Shown: positions 38,537-46,672 of the stretch, one piece after another
How the letters are laid out: every line of letters begins with the position of its first letter
Numbering within the stretch: the stretch's first letter is position 1
Source: Olleya sp. YS
GTDB taxonomy: Bacteria; Bacteroidota; Bacteroidia; Flavobacteriales; Flavobacteriaceae
DNA: 64,000 nucleotides
NCBI RefSeq assembly: GCF_029760915.1
Contig: NZ_CP121685.1
Coordinates: 1,152,001-1,216,000 of the forward strand
Direction: 5' to 3'
Notes under the pieces: generated by a model
Told to the model about the DNA's origin: nothing
Databases searched by the model: none
What the model saw: only the letters and a program-made list of their open reading frames with translations
Translations under genes and position numbers: made by a program

Positions 38537-39255
38537 GTCTTTTAGTTAGTACAAAATATAGAAGCGAAGAAGAAGAAATCATGGATGATTTGGATTATAA
38601 TGGTCTAATACTTCATGATGCTTTAGATAAATTAGCAAAGATAAATCAATGGTTAGGCGGAAATAGTGTGACTATAAATGGCTTAAAAAAAGCACTTAAA
38701 AATCATACTAAATCAGAACCAATTACCATTATAGATTTAGGTTGTGGAGGAGGTGATATTTTAAGAGAAGTATCAACTTTTGGAAAGAAAAACAACTATA
38801 AATTTAATTTGATTGGGATTGATGCAAATCCGCATACGGTTAATTATGCAATACAATTATCGCAAAATTACGATAATATAGAATTTAAAGCTATTGATAT
38901 TTTTTCAGAAGCATTTGATGCGTTAGAATATGATTTAATCTTAACCACTTTATTTCTTCATCATTTCAAGGAAAATGAATTGGTCACCTTTTTAAAACCT
39001 GTTTTAGAAAAAGCTAAATTAGGAATCGTTGTCAATGATTTACACAGACATAAATTAGCGTATTATCTGTTTAAATTATTGTGTACTACAATCAAGAATA
39101 AAACAATAGTAGAAGATGGATTAACTTCAGTTTTAAGAGGTTTTAAAAGGGAAGAATTAAAAGATATTTCAGAAAAAATAAATGCAAATTATCAAATCCA
39201 ATGGAAGTGGGCTTTTCGTTTTCAGTGGATATTAAAAAAAATAAAAAGTAATTAG
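38533..39255 (+). CDS. class I SAM-dependent methyltransferase
   Basis: The 240-residue enzyme has the SAM motif IIDLGCGGGDILREV, the acidic residue after strand 2 (GIDANPHTVNYA), and the motif IV-like LILTTLFLHHF. It is in the group that methylates small molecules such as quinones and polyketides. It overlaps the upstream oxidoreductase by four bases and precedes the type III PKS by 29 bp, so O- or C-methylation of the polyketide is a natural inference. It is not the ICMT-type methyltransferase found beside Streptomyces and Bacillus type III PKS genes. Confidence 0.82.
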   Translation: MSLLVSTKYRSEEEEIMDDLDYNGLILHDALDKLAKINQWLGGNSVTINGLKKALKNHTKSEPITIIDLGCGGGDILREVSTFGKKNNYKFNLIGIDANPHTVNYAIQLSQNYDNIEFKAIDIFSEAFDALEYDLILTTLFLHHFKENELVTFLKPVLEKAKLGIVVNDLHRHKLAYYLFKLLCTTIKNKTIVEDGLTSVLRGFKREELKDISEKINANYQIQWKWAFRFQWILKKIKSN

Positions 39256-39284
39256 TGAAAATTAGTGCAATTTGTGTTTAAACT

Positions 39285-40337
39285 ATGAGTGTAAAAATAA
39301 CAGCAGTAGCCAAACAACTACCAAAATATACCAGAGAAACTAAAGATATTATTCCGTTCTTAGAGCTTTGGATGACTGGTCAAGAGGAACGTTTCCAGCG
39401 AAAAGTGATTAAGCTTTTTGAAAATGCAGGAGTCGATAGACGTTATTCTATTATGGATGCTGAAGAAGTATTTAATAAGACTTCTTTTGAAGAAAAAAAC
39501 GATATTTATTCGCGCGAAGTCGTCAAATTAGCAGAACAATCTTTGATAAAAGCATTAGATAAAGCCAGCTTAAAACCAACAGATATAGATTACATTATAA
39601 CGGTAAGTTGCACAGGCATTATGATTCCGTCAATGGATGCTTATTTGATAAACAATCTAAAAATGAAACAGGATATCGTAAGACTTCCTGTTACCGAAAT
39701 GGGTTGCGCAGCAGGAGTTTCAGGCATTATTTATGCGAAGAATTTTTTAAAAGCAAACCCAAACAAACGAGCAGCAGTTATTGCGGTTGAGTCTCCAACC
39801 GCAACCTTTCAATTAGATGATTATTCAATGGTAAATATTGTAAGTGCTGCTATTTTTGGTGATGGAGCAGCAAGTGTGATTTTATCGTCTTATGAAGATG
39901 AAGAAGGACCAAAAATAATTGATGAAGCTATGTATCATTTTTATGATGCTGAAACGATGATGGGTTTTAAATTGGTGAATACAGGTTTGCAAATGATTTT
40001 AGACAAGGCAGTTCCAGAAACTATTTCAGAACATTTTCCTATGATTGTACACCCTTTTTTAGAACGAAATAATATTTCTATTGAAGACGTCGACCATCTT
40101 ATTTTTCATCCAGGAGGAAAAAAAATAGTACAAACTGTTGAAGACTTATTTGGTTCATTGGGTAAGAATATTAATGATACAAAAGAAACATTAAGACTGT
40201 ATGGAAACATGAGTAGCGCAACTGTATTGTATGTTTTAGAACGCTTTATGGATAAGCAATTACCAAAAGGAGACAGAGGTTTGATGCTAAGTTTTGGTCC
40301 AGGATTTTCAGCGCAACGTATACTTTTAGAATGGTGA
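39285..40337 (+). CDS. type III polyketide synthase (chalcone/stilbene synthase family)
   Basis: Type III PKSs extend an acyl starter with malonyl units and cyclise it to resorcinols, pyrones or phloroglucinols. The 350-residue length and the complete Cys-His-Asn triad are visible: Cys141 in EMGCAAGVSG, His275 in LIFHPGGKKI and Asn308 in LYGNMSSATVL. GFGPG-like SFGPGFSAQRILLEW closes the protein. The starter may be an acyl chain from the dedicated FAS-type genes downstream, as in Azotobacter ars clusters; this is inference from context. The neighbouring methyltransferase and oxidoreductase would tailor the product. Confidence 0.93.
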   Translation: MSVKITAVAKQLPKYTRETKDIIPFLELWMTGQEERFQRKVIKLFENAGVDRRYSIMDAEEVFNKTSFEEKNDIYSREVVKLAEQSLIKALDKASLKPTDIDYIITVSCTGIMIPSMDAYLINNLKMKQDIVRLPVTEMGCAAGVSGIIYAKNFLKANPNKRAAVIAVESPTATFQLDDYSMVNIVSAAIFGDGAASVILSSYEDEEGPKIIDEAMYHFYDAETMMGFKLVNTGLQMILDKAVPETISEHFPMIVHPFLERNNISIEDVDHLIFHPGGKKIVQTVEDLFGSLGKNINDTKETLRLYGNMSSATVLYVLERFMDKQLPKGDRGLMLSFGPGFSAQRILLEW

Positions 40338-40352
40338 CAAAATTATTTTGTC

Positions 40353-40373
40353 ATGCTGAACTTGTTTCAGCAT
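40353..40373. repeat. intergenic palindromic repeat, TCAGCAT family (copy 1)
   Basis: ATGCTGAA-CTTGT-TTCAGCAT forms an 8-bp hairpin between the PKS and enoyl-reductase genes. The unit, with flanking GTC and CTCA, recurs in opposite orientation at 54144-54164. Confidence 0.7.
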
Positions 40374-40391
40374 CTCATAAACTAAATAGAA

Positions 40392-41189
40392 ATGAATAAA
40401 GACTTTCAACATAAAAATTATTGGGCACTCATTTTGGGAGGCTCCAGCGGATTGGGTTTGGCTACAGCAAAAAAACTAGCCAAACATGGTATGAATATTT
40501 GTATCATTCATAGAAATTCTAGAGCTCAGGAGGAAGAAATAACTTCAGAATTTAATATAATTAGAGCAAAAGGTGTTCAGTTTAAATCTTATAATATGGA
40601 TGCCTTTAAAGCTGAAAAGAGAGAGCAAATTATTTCAGAATTAAAAGATGTATTAGGTGCTGAAGGAATAATAAGAACACTCGTGCATAGTGTAGCCAAA
40701 GGGAATTTAAAACCCATGATTTCCGAAGAAAAACCAACCTTAAAAAACGACGATTTCAATTTAACAATTAACGCTATGGCGATTAGTCTATACGATTGGA
40801 CAAAAGCTATTTTTGAATCGAAATTATTCGCGGAAGACGCAAGAATTATAAGTTTTACAAGTGAAGGAAACACCAAAGCGTGGCAAAATTACGCAGCAGT
40901 ATCTGCAGCAAAAGTCACTTTAGAAGCCATAACAAGAAATATTGCTTTAGAGTTTGCGCCTTTCGGTATTAGAGCTAATTGCATACAAGCTGGCGTTACA
41001 GATACAGCATCTTTACGCATGATTCCGGGAAGTAATCAAATAAAAGCACATAGTTTAAAACGAAATCCTTTTAAGCGTTTAACATTACCAGACGATGTTG
41101 CAAATGCAGTTTATTTATTATCTAAAGACGAAGCAAGCTGGGTTAATGGTTGTGTAATTCCTGTAGATGGAGGAGAGCATATATCCTAA
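40392..41189 (+). CDS. SDR-family enoyl-ACP reductase-like protein (FabL type)
   Basis: The 265-residue short-chain dehydrogenase has the cofactor loop GGSSGLGLATAKKLA and a catalytic Tyr167-x6-Lys174 spacing (QNYAAVSAAK). This Y-x6-K spacing is the mark of enoyl-ACP reductases FabI and FabL; ketoreductases such as FabG have Y-x3-K. The C-terminal WVNGCVIPVDGGEHI is standard. It would saturate the enoyl intermediate made by the FabZ-like dehydratase of the same cluster. No FabG-like ketoreductase is present here, so that step must be borrowed from primary metabolism or skipped. Confidence 0.75.
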   Translation: MNKDFQHKNYWALILGGSSGLGLATAKKLAKHGMNICIIHRNSRAQEEEITSEFNIIRAKGVQFKSYNMDAFKAEKREQIISELKDVLGAEGIIRTLVHSVAKGNLKPMISEEKPTLKNDDFNLTINAMAISLYDWTKAIFESKLFAEDARIISFTSEGNTKAWQNYAAVSAAKVTLEAITRNIALEFAPFGIRANCIQAGVTDTASLRMIPGSNQIKAHSLKRNPFKRLTLPDDVANAVYLLSKDEASWVNGCVIPVDGGEHIS

Positions 41190-41198
41190 AATATAATA

Positions 41199-41231
41199 AG
41201 ACCTGTCTGGTTTTTAAAACCTGACAGGTCT
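41199..41231. repeat. intergenic palindromic repeat, GACCTGTC family
   Basis: AGACCTGTCTGGTTTT and AAAACCTGACAGGTCT form a long stem with one internal T/T mismatch between the enoyl-reductase and lipoprotein genes. Confidence 0.75.
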
Positions 41232-41264
41232 GAAACGAGAACATAATTGATTTAAAAACTTAAA

Positions 41265-41558
41265 ATGAAACATTTTTTGAAAGCCATTTTAATATTATTT
41301 GTACTTACTTCTTGTGAAAAAGACCATTACAATGACACTATAGATTGGATGAATAGTCTTGAAAAAGATGAAAGTAAAGTGAGTGTAATTAAGAACCAAC
41401 CATATTTTGTAAAAATAGATTGGGATAAACCTAAACTTGAAGAGGATGAAGAATGGTATTTGATAAAAGAAATAAAAGGGAATAGAGATATCTTAAATAT
41501 GGAGCATTATCTAATATTTAAGAATAATAAATTTCAAACTATAACTTCTCATAAATGA
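41265..41558 (+). CDS. small lipoprotein within the biosynthetic cluster
   Basis: A 97-residue product with signal peptide and lipobox LTSC (Cys17). The short acidic mature domain contains several tryptophans (IDWMNSLEKDE, KIDWDKPKLEEDEEWYLIKE). I do not recognise a family. It overlaps the FabZ-like gene by ATGA, so it is translationally linked to the pathway although it should be membrane-anchored outside the cytosol. It may be an incidental insertion or may help localise the lipid product. Confidence 0.6.
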   Translation: MKHFLKAILILFVLTSCEKDHYNDTIDWMNSLEKDESKVSVIKNQPYFVKIDWDKPKLEEDEEWYLIKEIKGNRDILNMEHYLIFKNNKFQTITSHK

Positions 41559-41992
41559 CTTCAGATCAAATCATATCATTATTACCATATCAACATCCAT
41601 TTCTATTCGTGGACGAGTTAACTAGTATCTCAAAAGAAACTATAACAGGACATTACACCTTCAAAAAAGACGCCTATTTTTATGAAGGACATTTTAAAGA
41701 TAACCCAATCACACCAGGTGTTATTTTAACCGAATGTATGGCACAAATTGGAGTTGTATGCTTGGGAATTTATATGTTGAAAGATGAAATATCAAAAGAA
41801 AATAAACCACAAATAGCATTAACTTCAAGTCAAGTCGATTTCTTTTTACCAGTGTTTCCAGGCGAAAAAGTGACTGTAGTTTCAGAAAAAGAAGTGTTTA
41901 GATTTAATAAATTAAAATGTAAAGTGAAGTTGTTTAATAAGAAAAATGAATTGGTGTGTAGAGGACAAATTTCTGGAATGATAAAAGCATGA
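41555..41992 (+). CDS. FabZ-like 3-hydroxyacyl-ACP dehydratase
   Basis: A 145-residue hot-dog-fold dehydratase. The PYQHPFLFVDEL start and the catalytic pair His46 (YEGHFKDNP) and Glu60 (GVILTECMAQ), 14 residues apart as in FabZ, are intact. It would convert 3-hydroxyacyl-ACP to enoyl-ACP on the dedicated carrier protein. ATGA overlaps join it to the lipoprotein upstream and the ketosynthase downstream. Confidence 0.85.
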   Translation: MTSDQIISLLPYQHPFLFVDELTSISKETITGHYTFKKDAYFYEGHFKDNPITPGVILTECMAQIGVVCLGIYMLKDEISKENKPQIALTSSQVDFFLPVFPGEKVTVVSEKEVFRFNKLKCKVKLFNKKNELVCRGQISGMIKA

Positions 41993-43257
41993 AAAACAGG
42001 GTTGTCGTAACAGGTTTAGGAGTTGTATCACCAAATGGTGTTGGAATCGAAGCGTTCACCAAAGCCATAAAAAAAGGCGAATCCGGAATTACGTTTCACC
42101 AGCAATTAGAAGACTTAAATTTCTCGTGTTGTATAGGTGGTATTCCTCAAATTTCTGAAGAAAAAAAACTAGAGTATCTCACACCTTTGCAATTGAGAGG
42201 CTTTAATAGTTCAGGCATTTTATACGGTTGCATTGCTGGTATGGATGCCTGGAAAGATGCAGGATTCACAATAGACAACAACAGCGATTTAGACTTTGAC
42301 AGCGGAACTGTTTTTGGAACAGGAACCTCTGGAGTAGAAAAATTTAGAGAAGCTATTTATAAGTTAGATGACAAACAAGTCAAACGGTTAGGAAGCACAG
42401 TTGTGGTACAAACTATGGCTAGTGGTATTAGTGCGTTTTTAGGTGGAATACTAGGTTTAGGTAATCAAGTCACTACAAATTCGTCAGCATGCACAACTGG
42501 AACCGAAGCGATTTTAATGGGTTACGAACGTATAAAAAAAGGACAAGTAAAACGTATGTTGGTTGGTAGTTGCAGTGACGATGGACCTTATATTTGGGGT
42601 GGATTTGATGCGATGCGAGTGATGACTTACAAGCACAACCAATCACCAAAAGACGGTTCAAGACCAATGAGTGCAACAGCATCTGGATTTGTACCTGGAG
42701 CTGGAGCAGGTGCTTTAGTTTTAGAGTCTTTAGAAAGCGCTTTAGAAAGAAACGCAAACATTTATGCTGAGGTTTTAGGCGGAAATATTAATTCTGGCGG
42801 ACAACGCAATGGAGGTACAATGACTGCTCCAAACGCAGAAGCTGTCCAACGCTGTATTAAAGATGCGATTAAAAATTCTGGGATTTCTGCTGAAGAGATC
42901 GATACTATAAACGGACATTTAACAGCAACCTCTAAGGATAGTCTCGAGATTGAAAATTGGACAAAAGCATTAGATAGATACGGAAATAATTTTCCGTATA
43001 TCAATTCTTTAAAATCTATGGTTGGTCATTGCTTAGCAGCTGCTGGAAGTATAGAGAGTGTCGCAACTGTATTGCAGTTAAAAGAGCAGTTTGTGTTTCC
43101 TAATATAAATTGTGATGATGTACATCCAGAGATTTCAGCATTAATTTCCGAAGAAAGAATAGTAAAACAAGCTTTAAAAACTGAAATAAATATTGCTGCA
43201 AAAGCAAGCTTTGGTTTTGGTGATGTTAACGGTTGTGTTACCTTTAAGAAGTATTAA
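41989..43257 (+). CDS. FabF-like beta-ketoacyl-ACP synthase
   Basis: The 422-residue condensing enzyme has a complete triad: Cys168 (NSSACTTGTEA), His310 (INGHLTATSKD, replacing the usual NAHGTST) and His347 (SMVGHCLAAAGS). The active cysteine means it is an elongating ketosynthase, not a chain-length factor, and there is no second KS beside it. The unusual first-His motif is shared with ketosynthases of specialised clusters rather than housekeeping FabF. It probably builds the acyl chain handed to the type III PKS. Confidence 0.87.
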   Translation: MKNRVVVTGLGVVSPNGVGIEAFTKAIKKGESGITFHQQLEDLNFSCCIGGIPQISEEKKLEYLTPLQLRGFNSSGILYGCIAGMDAWKDAGFTIDNNSDLDFDSGTVFGTGTSGVEKFREAIYKLDDKQVKRLGSTVVVQTMASGISAFLGGILGLGNQVTTNSSACTTGTEAILMGYERIKKGQVKRMLVGSCSDDGPYIWGGFDAMRVMTYKHNQSPKDGSRPMSATASGFVPGAGAGALVLESLESALERNANIYAEVLGGNINSGGQRNGGTMTAPNAEAVQRCIKDAIKNSGISAEEIDTINGHLTATSKDSLEIENWTKALDRYGNNFPYINSLKSMVGHCLAAAGSIESVATVLQLKEQFVFPNINCDDVHPEISALISEERIVKQALKTEINIAAKASFGFGDVNGCVTFKKY

Positions 43258-43280
43258 TAATTTAGATAAATTAGGTCTCC

Positions 43281-43321
43281 TCGAGCACAGTCGAGAGGTT
43301 TTAATTCTCGACTGAGCTCGA
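43281..43321. repeat. intergenic palindromic repeat, TCGAG family (copy 2)
   Basis: TCGAGCACAGTCGAGA (43281-43296) and TCTCGACTGAGCTCGA (43306-43321) are inverted with one mismatch. The arms match the copy at 8203-8245, including the following CAGACA. Confidence 0.8.
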
Positions 43322-43341
43322 ACAGACAACATTAAAAAAAT

Positions 43342-43596
43342 ATGACAAAAGATCAATTAATTGCTAAACTCAAAACCATCGTACAGCCTTATATTCAAGA
43401 TGAGGATGCCTTTAATAATCTATCTGAAGAGACCGATTTTATAAACGATTTAAAAATAAATTCTGCGAATCTAGTCGATGTGATTTTAGATGTGGAAGAC
43501 GAATTTGATATTAGAATAGAAAACGATGATATGGAAAAAATGACGTCTGTAAAAGCAGCAATGAATATTGTAAATGAAAAATTAGCTGCAAAATGA
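43342..43596 (+). CDS. acyl carrier protein of the biosynthetic cluster
   Basis: An 84-residue acidic carrier. The pantetheine-bearing serine is probably Ser41 in DLKINSANLVDVILDVEDEF. The usual DSL tripeptide is replaced by NSA, as in carriers of specialised pathways. The helix II recognition acidic residues (DVILDVEDEFDI) are kept. The gene overlaps the phosphopantetheinyl transferase by ATGA, so carrier and activating enzyme are made together. Confidence 0.85.
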   Translation: MTKDQLIAKLKTIVQPYIQDEDAFNNLSEETDFINDLKINSANLVDVILDVEDEFDIRIENDDMEKMTSVKAAMNIVNEKLAAK

Positions 43597-44165
43597 TAGG
43601 CAATGATATTGTCGATTTAAAACAAGCTGCCAAAGACTCTAATTGGCAAAGACCACGTTTTTTTGATAAAGTATTCACGGAAAAAGAACAAGAATACATT
43701 AGTACCTCAAGTAACCAACACCAAATGGTTTGGTTACTTTGGAGTATGAAAGAAGCTGCTTATAAAGTCAATGTGCAACAATTAGGGAAACGCTTTTTTA
43801 ATCCAAAACGAATGGAGTGTGAACTTATTTCTTTAAAAAAAGGAATCGTTTCGATTGATAATGAAATCTATTTTACAACTTCTAAGATTACTGAGGAATA
43901 TGTTTATACGGTTGCAAAATTGGATGAGAATATAGAAGTAAATAGTTCGATTTTTAGAACCGAAAACACCTCGTATAAAATTACAAGTGATACGCTAAAA
44001 CAATCTTTATTAAAATCGATTTCTGAAACTAAAGGATTAGCAATTCAAACTTTACAGATTAAAAAGACTGAAGTTGGAGTTCCGCAGATTTTTAATAATT
44101 CTAAGCAACTACTAATCGCCTTGTCTTTAACACATTACGGACGATTTTCTGGGTTTGCTTATTAA
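43593..44165 (+). CDS. 4'-phosphopantetheinyl transferase superfamily protein
   Basis: The enzyme moves phosphopantetheine from CoA to a carrier-protein serine. MIGNDIVDL and LLWSMKEAAYK are the two magnesium/CoA motifs of the superfamily. At 190 residues it is between AcpS (~125) and Sfp (~230) and contains one copy of each motif. It is the last gene of the cluster and probably activates the NSA-type carrier beside it. It ends flush against the convergent DUF434 gene of the RNA-repair island. Confidence 0.85.
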   Translation: MIGNDIVDLKQAAKDSNWQRPRFFDKVFTEKEQEYISTSSNQHQMVWLLWSMKEAAYKVNVQQLGKRFFNPKRMECELISLKKGIVSIDNEIYFTTSKITEEYVYTVAKLDENIEVNSSIFRTENTSYKITSDTLKQSLLKSISETKGLAIQTLQIKKTEVGVPQIFNNSKQLLIALSLTHYGRFSGFAY

Positions 44166-44873
44166 TTATTTACTATGAATTATTGTAGCTTCGGAAATGT
44201 GCTGCTCAATAATATACGCTCCAAGATTTAACCATCGGTCAGCTCGATCTAAAACCCAAGCATCAGAGCTAACGACTATGTGTTCGCTTTCTGCTAAAAC
44301 CTTATCAGGATTATTTTCTAAGATAACCTCCCAGTTAAAATGATGTTCTTCTGCAATTTCTCTGAGCATGGTTTTAAGTTTACCACTATTAGAAACCGGT
44401 TTGTCAAATATCCAAATCACATCATGATTTTTAAGAAGATTACCAACCAATAATAAAGCATTTTCTGTTTGTTGCACACGTTTATATGTGCCATGAACTC
44501 CAGATAAATCTCTATAACAATTATCCAAACCTTTAAAAACATAAGCTCCAGACAAAGCACTTTCTAAAATAATAAGAAGGTTAAATCCATCAATGATTAT
44601 GGTTTGAGTATCTAAATTATCAAAAGAAATTTCATGATATTGTCGTCGTTCAATTTGTTGTTGTGACGCACTCATGCCTCTAACTGCTTGTTGCTGTCTT
44701 ACGGTGAGACGATGCTTATTCCCAACGAGTTGTAAAGACGATTTTTCGGCATAACCACGAGTGAGCAAATAGTGCATATCAACTATGGCTTCTATTAGTT
44801 TCTGCTGAATAGTCTCTGAACCAAAAAGCGTGTCGTCGTTACTGTTTTTTCCTCTGTTTCTTTGGTTGGGCAT
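44166..44873 (-). CDS. DUF434/DUF5616-type protein
   Basis: The 235-residue protein resembles the DUF434 family known from archaea and some bacteria. An N-terminal helical part (residues ~20-75, ending RGMSASQQQIERR) precedes a C-terminal domain with TIIIDGFNLLIILESAL, VIWIFDKPVSNSGKLK and HIVVSSDAWVLDRADRW. That pattern of Asp residues after hydrophobic strands resembles a PIN/NYN-type nuclease fold, although no such activity is proven. It is the last gene of the rtcB operon, abutting the nucleotidyltransferase gene, so a role in RNA processing or repair is a contextual inference. Confidence 0.7.
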   Translation of the reverse strand: MPNQRNRGKNSNDDTLFGSETIQQKLIEAIVDMHYLLTRGYAEKSSLQLVGNKHRLTVRQQQAVRGMSASQQQIERRQYHEISFDNLDTQTIIIDGFNLLIILESALSGAYVFKGLDNCYRDLSGVHGTYKRVQQTENALLLVGNLLKNHDVIWIFDKPVSNSGKLKTMLREIAEEHHFNWEVILENNPDKVLAESEHIVVSSDAWVLDRADRWLNLGAYIIEQHISEATIIHSK

Positions 44874-45929
44874 TTATTTAATATTATAAAAATTATTTCT
44901 TATGTTATAAACCAGATTGTTTATCATATCTAAATCAGGTCTATCGATTAATAGAGATTTATCATAAATAGTATTTAGTTCTTCTTTCATTATTTCTGCT
45001 TTAGACACTAAATCATCATATTCAAACTCAGCATTCTTAATTGATAACAGATAATCTCTGTCTGTTCTACGAACATTTATTTCATTATTTAGACCAATTT
45101 CTTTTGCCATATGGAGCAACCTAAATGTATGCATCATGTTTTTGGCGTCATAATTTTTACTATGTGAGATGTTACTTTTGTAACGTTCTTCATTTCTTTT
45201 CTCAACCCAATCCCAATATTCTTTATATTTTTTACAATAGGTTGAATAGCCATCTACGTTAAAATATAAAACCGCTATTGGTGTTTCTGATTTTGGTACA
45301 GAACTTAAGCAAACTTCGTTTGCGTTTTCTCTGGCAATTCCATTGTAATTCATGTTTTCGTTGTAAAATAGGTTGTAACAATCTTTCATGTGAGATAGCT
45401 TCACTAAACCACAAGATTTTAAATTAAAATTGTTTTTATTAATAAAATCTTTAAGTAAAATAGATTGCTTATGATCTCTGACATAACAAAAATCCTCAAC
45501 AGACTTTCTTTCTTTTTCAACTGGATTTACAATTTTTTTGTTTAAACCTCTTGCTTTTTTAATTTGTGTAAACGCATAATTTGCAAATGTATTTTTACAT
45601 AATTTTGATAGGAAATCTTCCTTTTTAATATGGTCAAATGCTGGATGCTTATAAAGAATACATTCCTCAGGCACATTTAATAACTCCATTATATTTGGAT
45701 TGTTTTTAGAGAGTAATTCTACAAACTTATTTAATTCGTAATAAGCGATATCATTAGTTTCGTTATTAATTTGACCAATATAATTTAAAGAGTAAAACTG
45801 CTCTTTAGGCAATATAAATACACCTCTAATATCAGTATCTGAAGTGGCAGTGTCTAAGCCATAAGCTTTACTGCCACTAATACTTTCAAAAATTATTGAA
45901 CCTGATTTTTTTAGATCTTCAATTGTCAT
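44874..45929 (-). CDS. nucleotidyltransferase, DNA polymerase beta superfamily (RlaP-like), copy 2
   Basis: A 351-residue protein with the polymerase-beta-type active site at residues 19-33: GSKAYGLDTATSDTDIRG. This gives the G-S and D-x-D metal ligands. The C-terminal helical region (MMHTFRLLHMAKEIGL) is typical of the RlaP-like group found beside RNA ligases. It would add or transfer nucleotides to an RNA or protein substrate. It overlaps the first nucleotidyltransferase gene by ATGA. The two differ in length and sequence, so they probably have distinct substrates. Confidence 0.82.
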   Translation of the reverse strand: MTIEDLKKSGSIIFESISGSKAYGLDTATSDTDIRGVFILPKEQFYSLNYIGQINNETNDIAYYELNKFVELLSKNNPNIMELLNVPEECILYKHPAFDHIKKEDFLSKLCKNTFANYAFTQIKKARGLNKKIVNPVEKERKSVEDFCYVRDHKQSILLKDFINKNNFNLKSCGLVKLSHMKDCYNLFYNENMNYNGIARENANEVCLSSVPKSETPIAVLYFNVDGYSTYCKKYKEYWDWVEKRNEERYKSNISHSKNYDAKNMMHTFRLLHMAKEIGLNNEINVRRTDRDYLLSIKNAEFEYDDLVSKAEIMKEELNTIYDKSLLIDRPDLDMINNLVYNIRNNFYNIK

Positions 45930-46672
45930 TCTACTATTTTTAAGAAGAATGCATTGAATTCTTCAGGATTAGGTTTTTTGTTTATTAGATCGTTTCTTAT
46001 ACTGTTATTTTCTGCAACAATATCTCTTACCAACTTGATTAAAGAGTCGTTTACTGGCTCAGTACTTTTTTCGATATGTTTGCTTTTTAAATGGATTAAA
46101 TCATTTAAAATTGCGTGGTATTTCTCATTAATTATTGGATATAACCTTGTAAATAATACTGGAGGAATTGTTCCGTTTTTATAAATCCAATTAGCACATA
46201 AAGCTGTTCTAATAGCATAGAAAAAACTTTTAAGAGTCATTTCATCCGTATTTAAAGTTTCTTCAAAACCTTTACTCATACTATGATAATGATAAAAACC
46301 AGCAACTGGATTAAAGTTGTTATTTGCAATAGTTTTTATGTCTTTTAAAAAACTATCATCAGCTCTATAAACTATAGGAGAAAATAACCAACCTAAAAAT
46401 GAAGCATTAGATTTAGCTAACAGTTTTAGTGCTTTTTTGAATTCCCAACCAGAACCATCTAAATCGTCTTCAGTCATAAACTCGATAGTGTCTTTTTGTT
46501 CCCAAAGATTTAAATACCAATCTTTTTTATGTTTGTAAACAAATCTAATATCGTAATCTGAATCTGGTGACTCAAAACCCCAAGCTCTACTCCCAGATTC
46601 TACCGCAAATAGTATTTCTATATTGTTTTCTTTCTCTATTTCAGAAAGTTTTTCTAGTATTTTTGTTTTCAT
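45926..46672 (-). CDS. nucleotidyltransferase, DNA polymerase beta superfamily (RlaP-like), copy 1
   Basis: The 248-residue protein carries the active-site segment ESGSRAWGFESPDSDYDIRF, with GS and D-x-D metal ligands, close to the N-terminus. A helical C-terminal half follows. ATG 46672 is chosen because it forms an ATGA overlap with the upstream exonuclease stop; a frame to 46696 would run into the exonuclease coding region. In published surveys this family is associated with RtcB and other RNA ligases, where it may prepare or mark RNA ends. The substrate is unknown. Confidence 0.83.
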   Translation of the reverse strand: MKTKILEKLSEIEKENNIEILFAVESGSRAWGFESPDSDYDIRFVYKHKKDWYLNLWEQKDTIEFMTEDDLDGSGWEFKKALKLLAKSNASFLGWLFSPIVYRADDSFLKDIKTIANNNFNPVAGFYHYHSMSKGFEETLNTDEMTLKSFFYAIRTALCANWIYKNGTIPPVLFTRLYPIINEKYHAILNDLIHLKSKHIEKSTEPVNDSLIKLVRDIVAENNSIRNDLINKKPNPEEFNAFFLKIVE

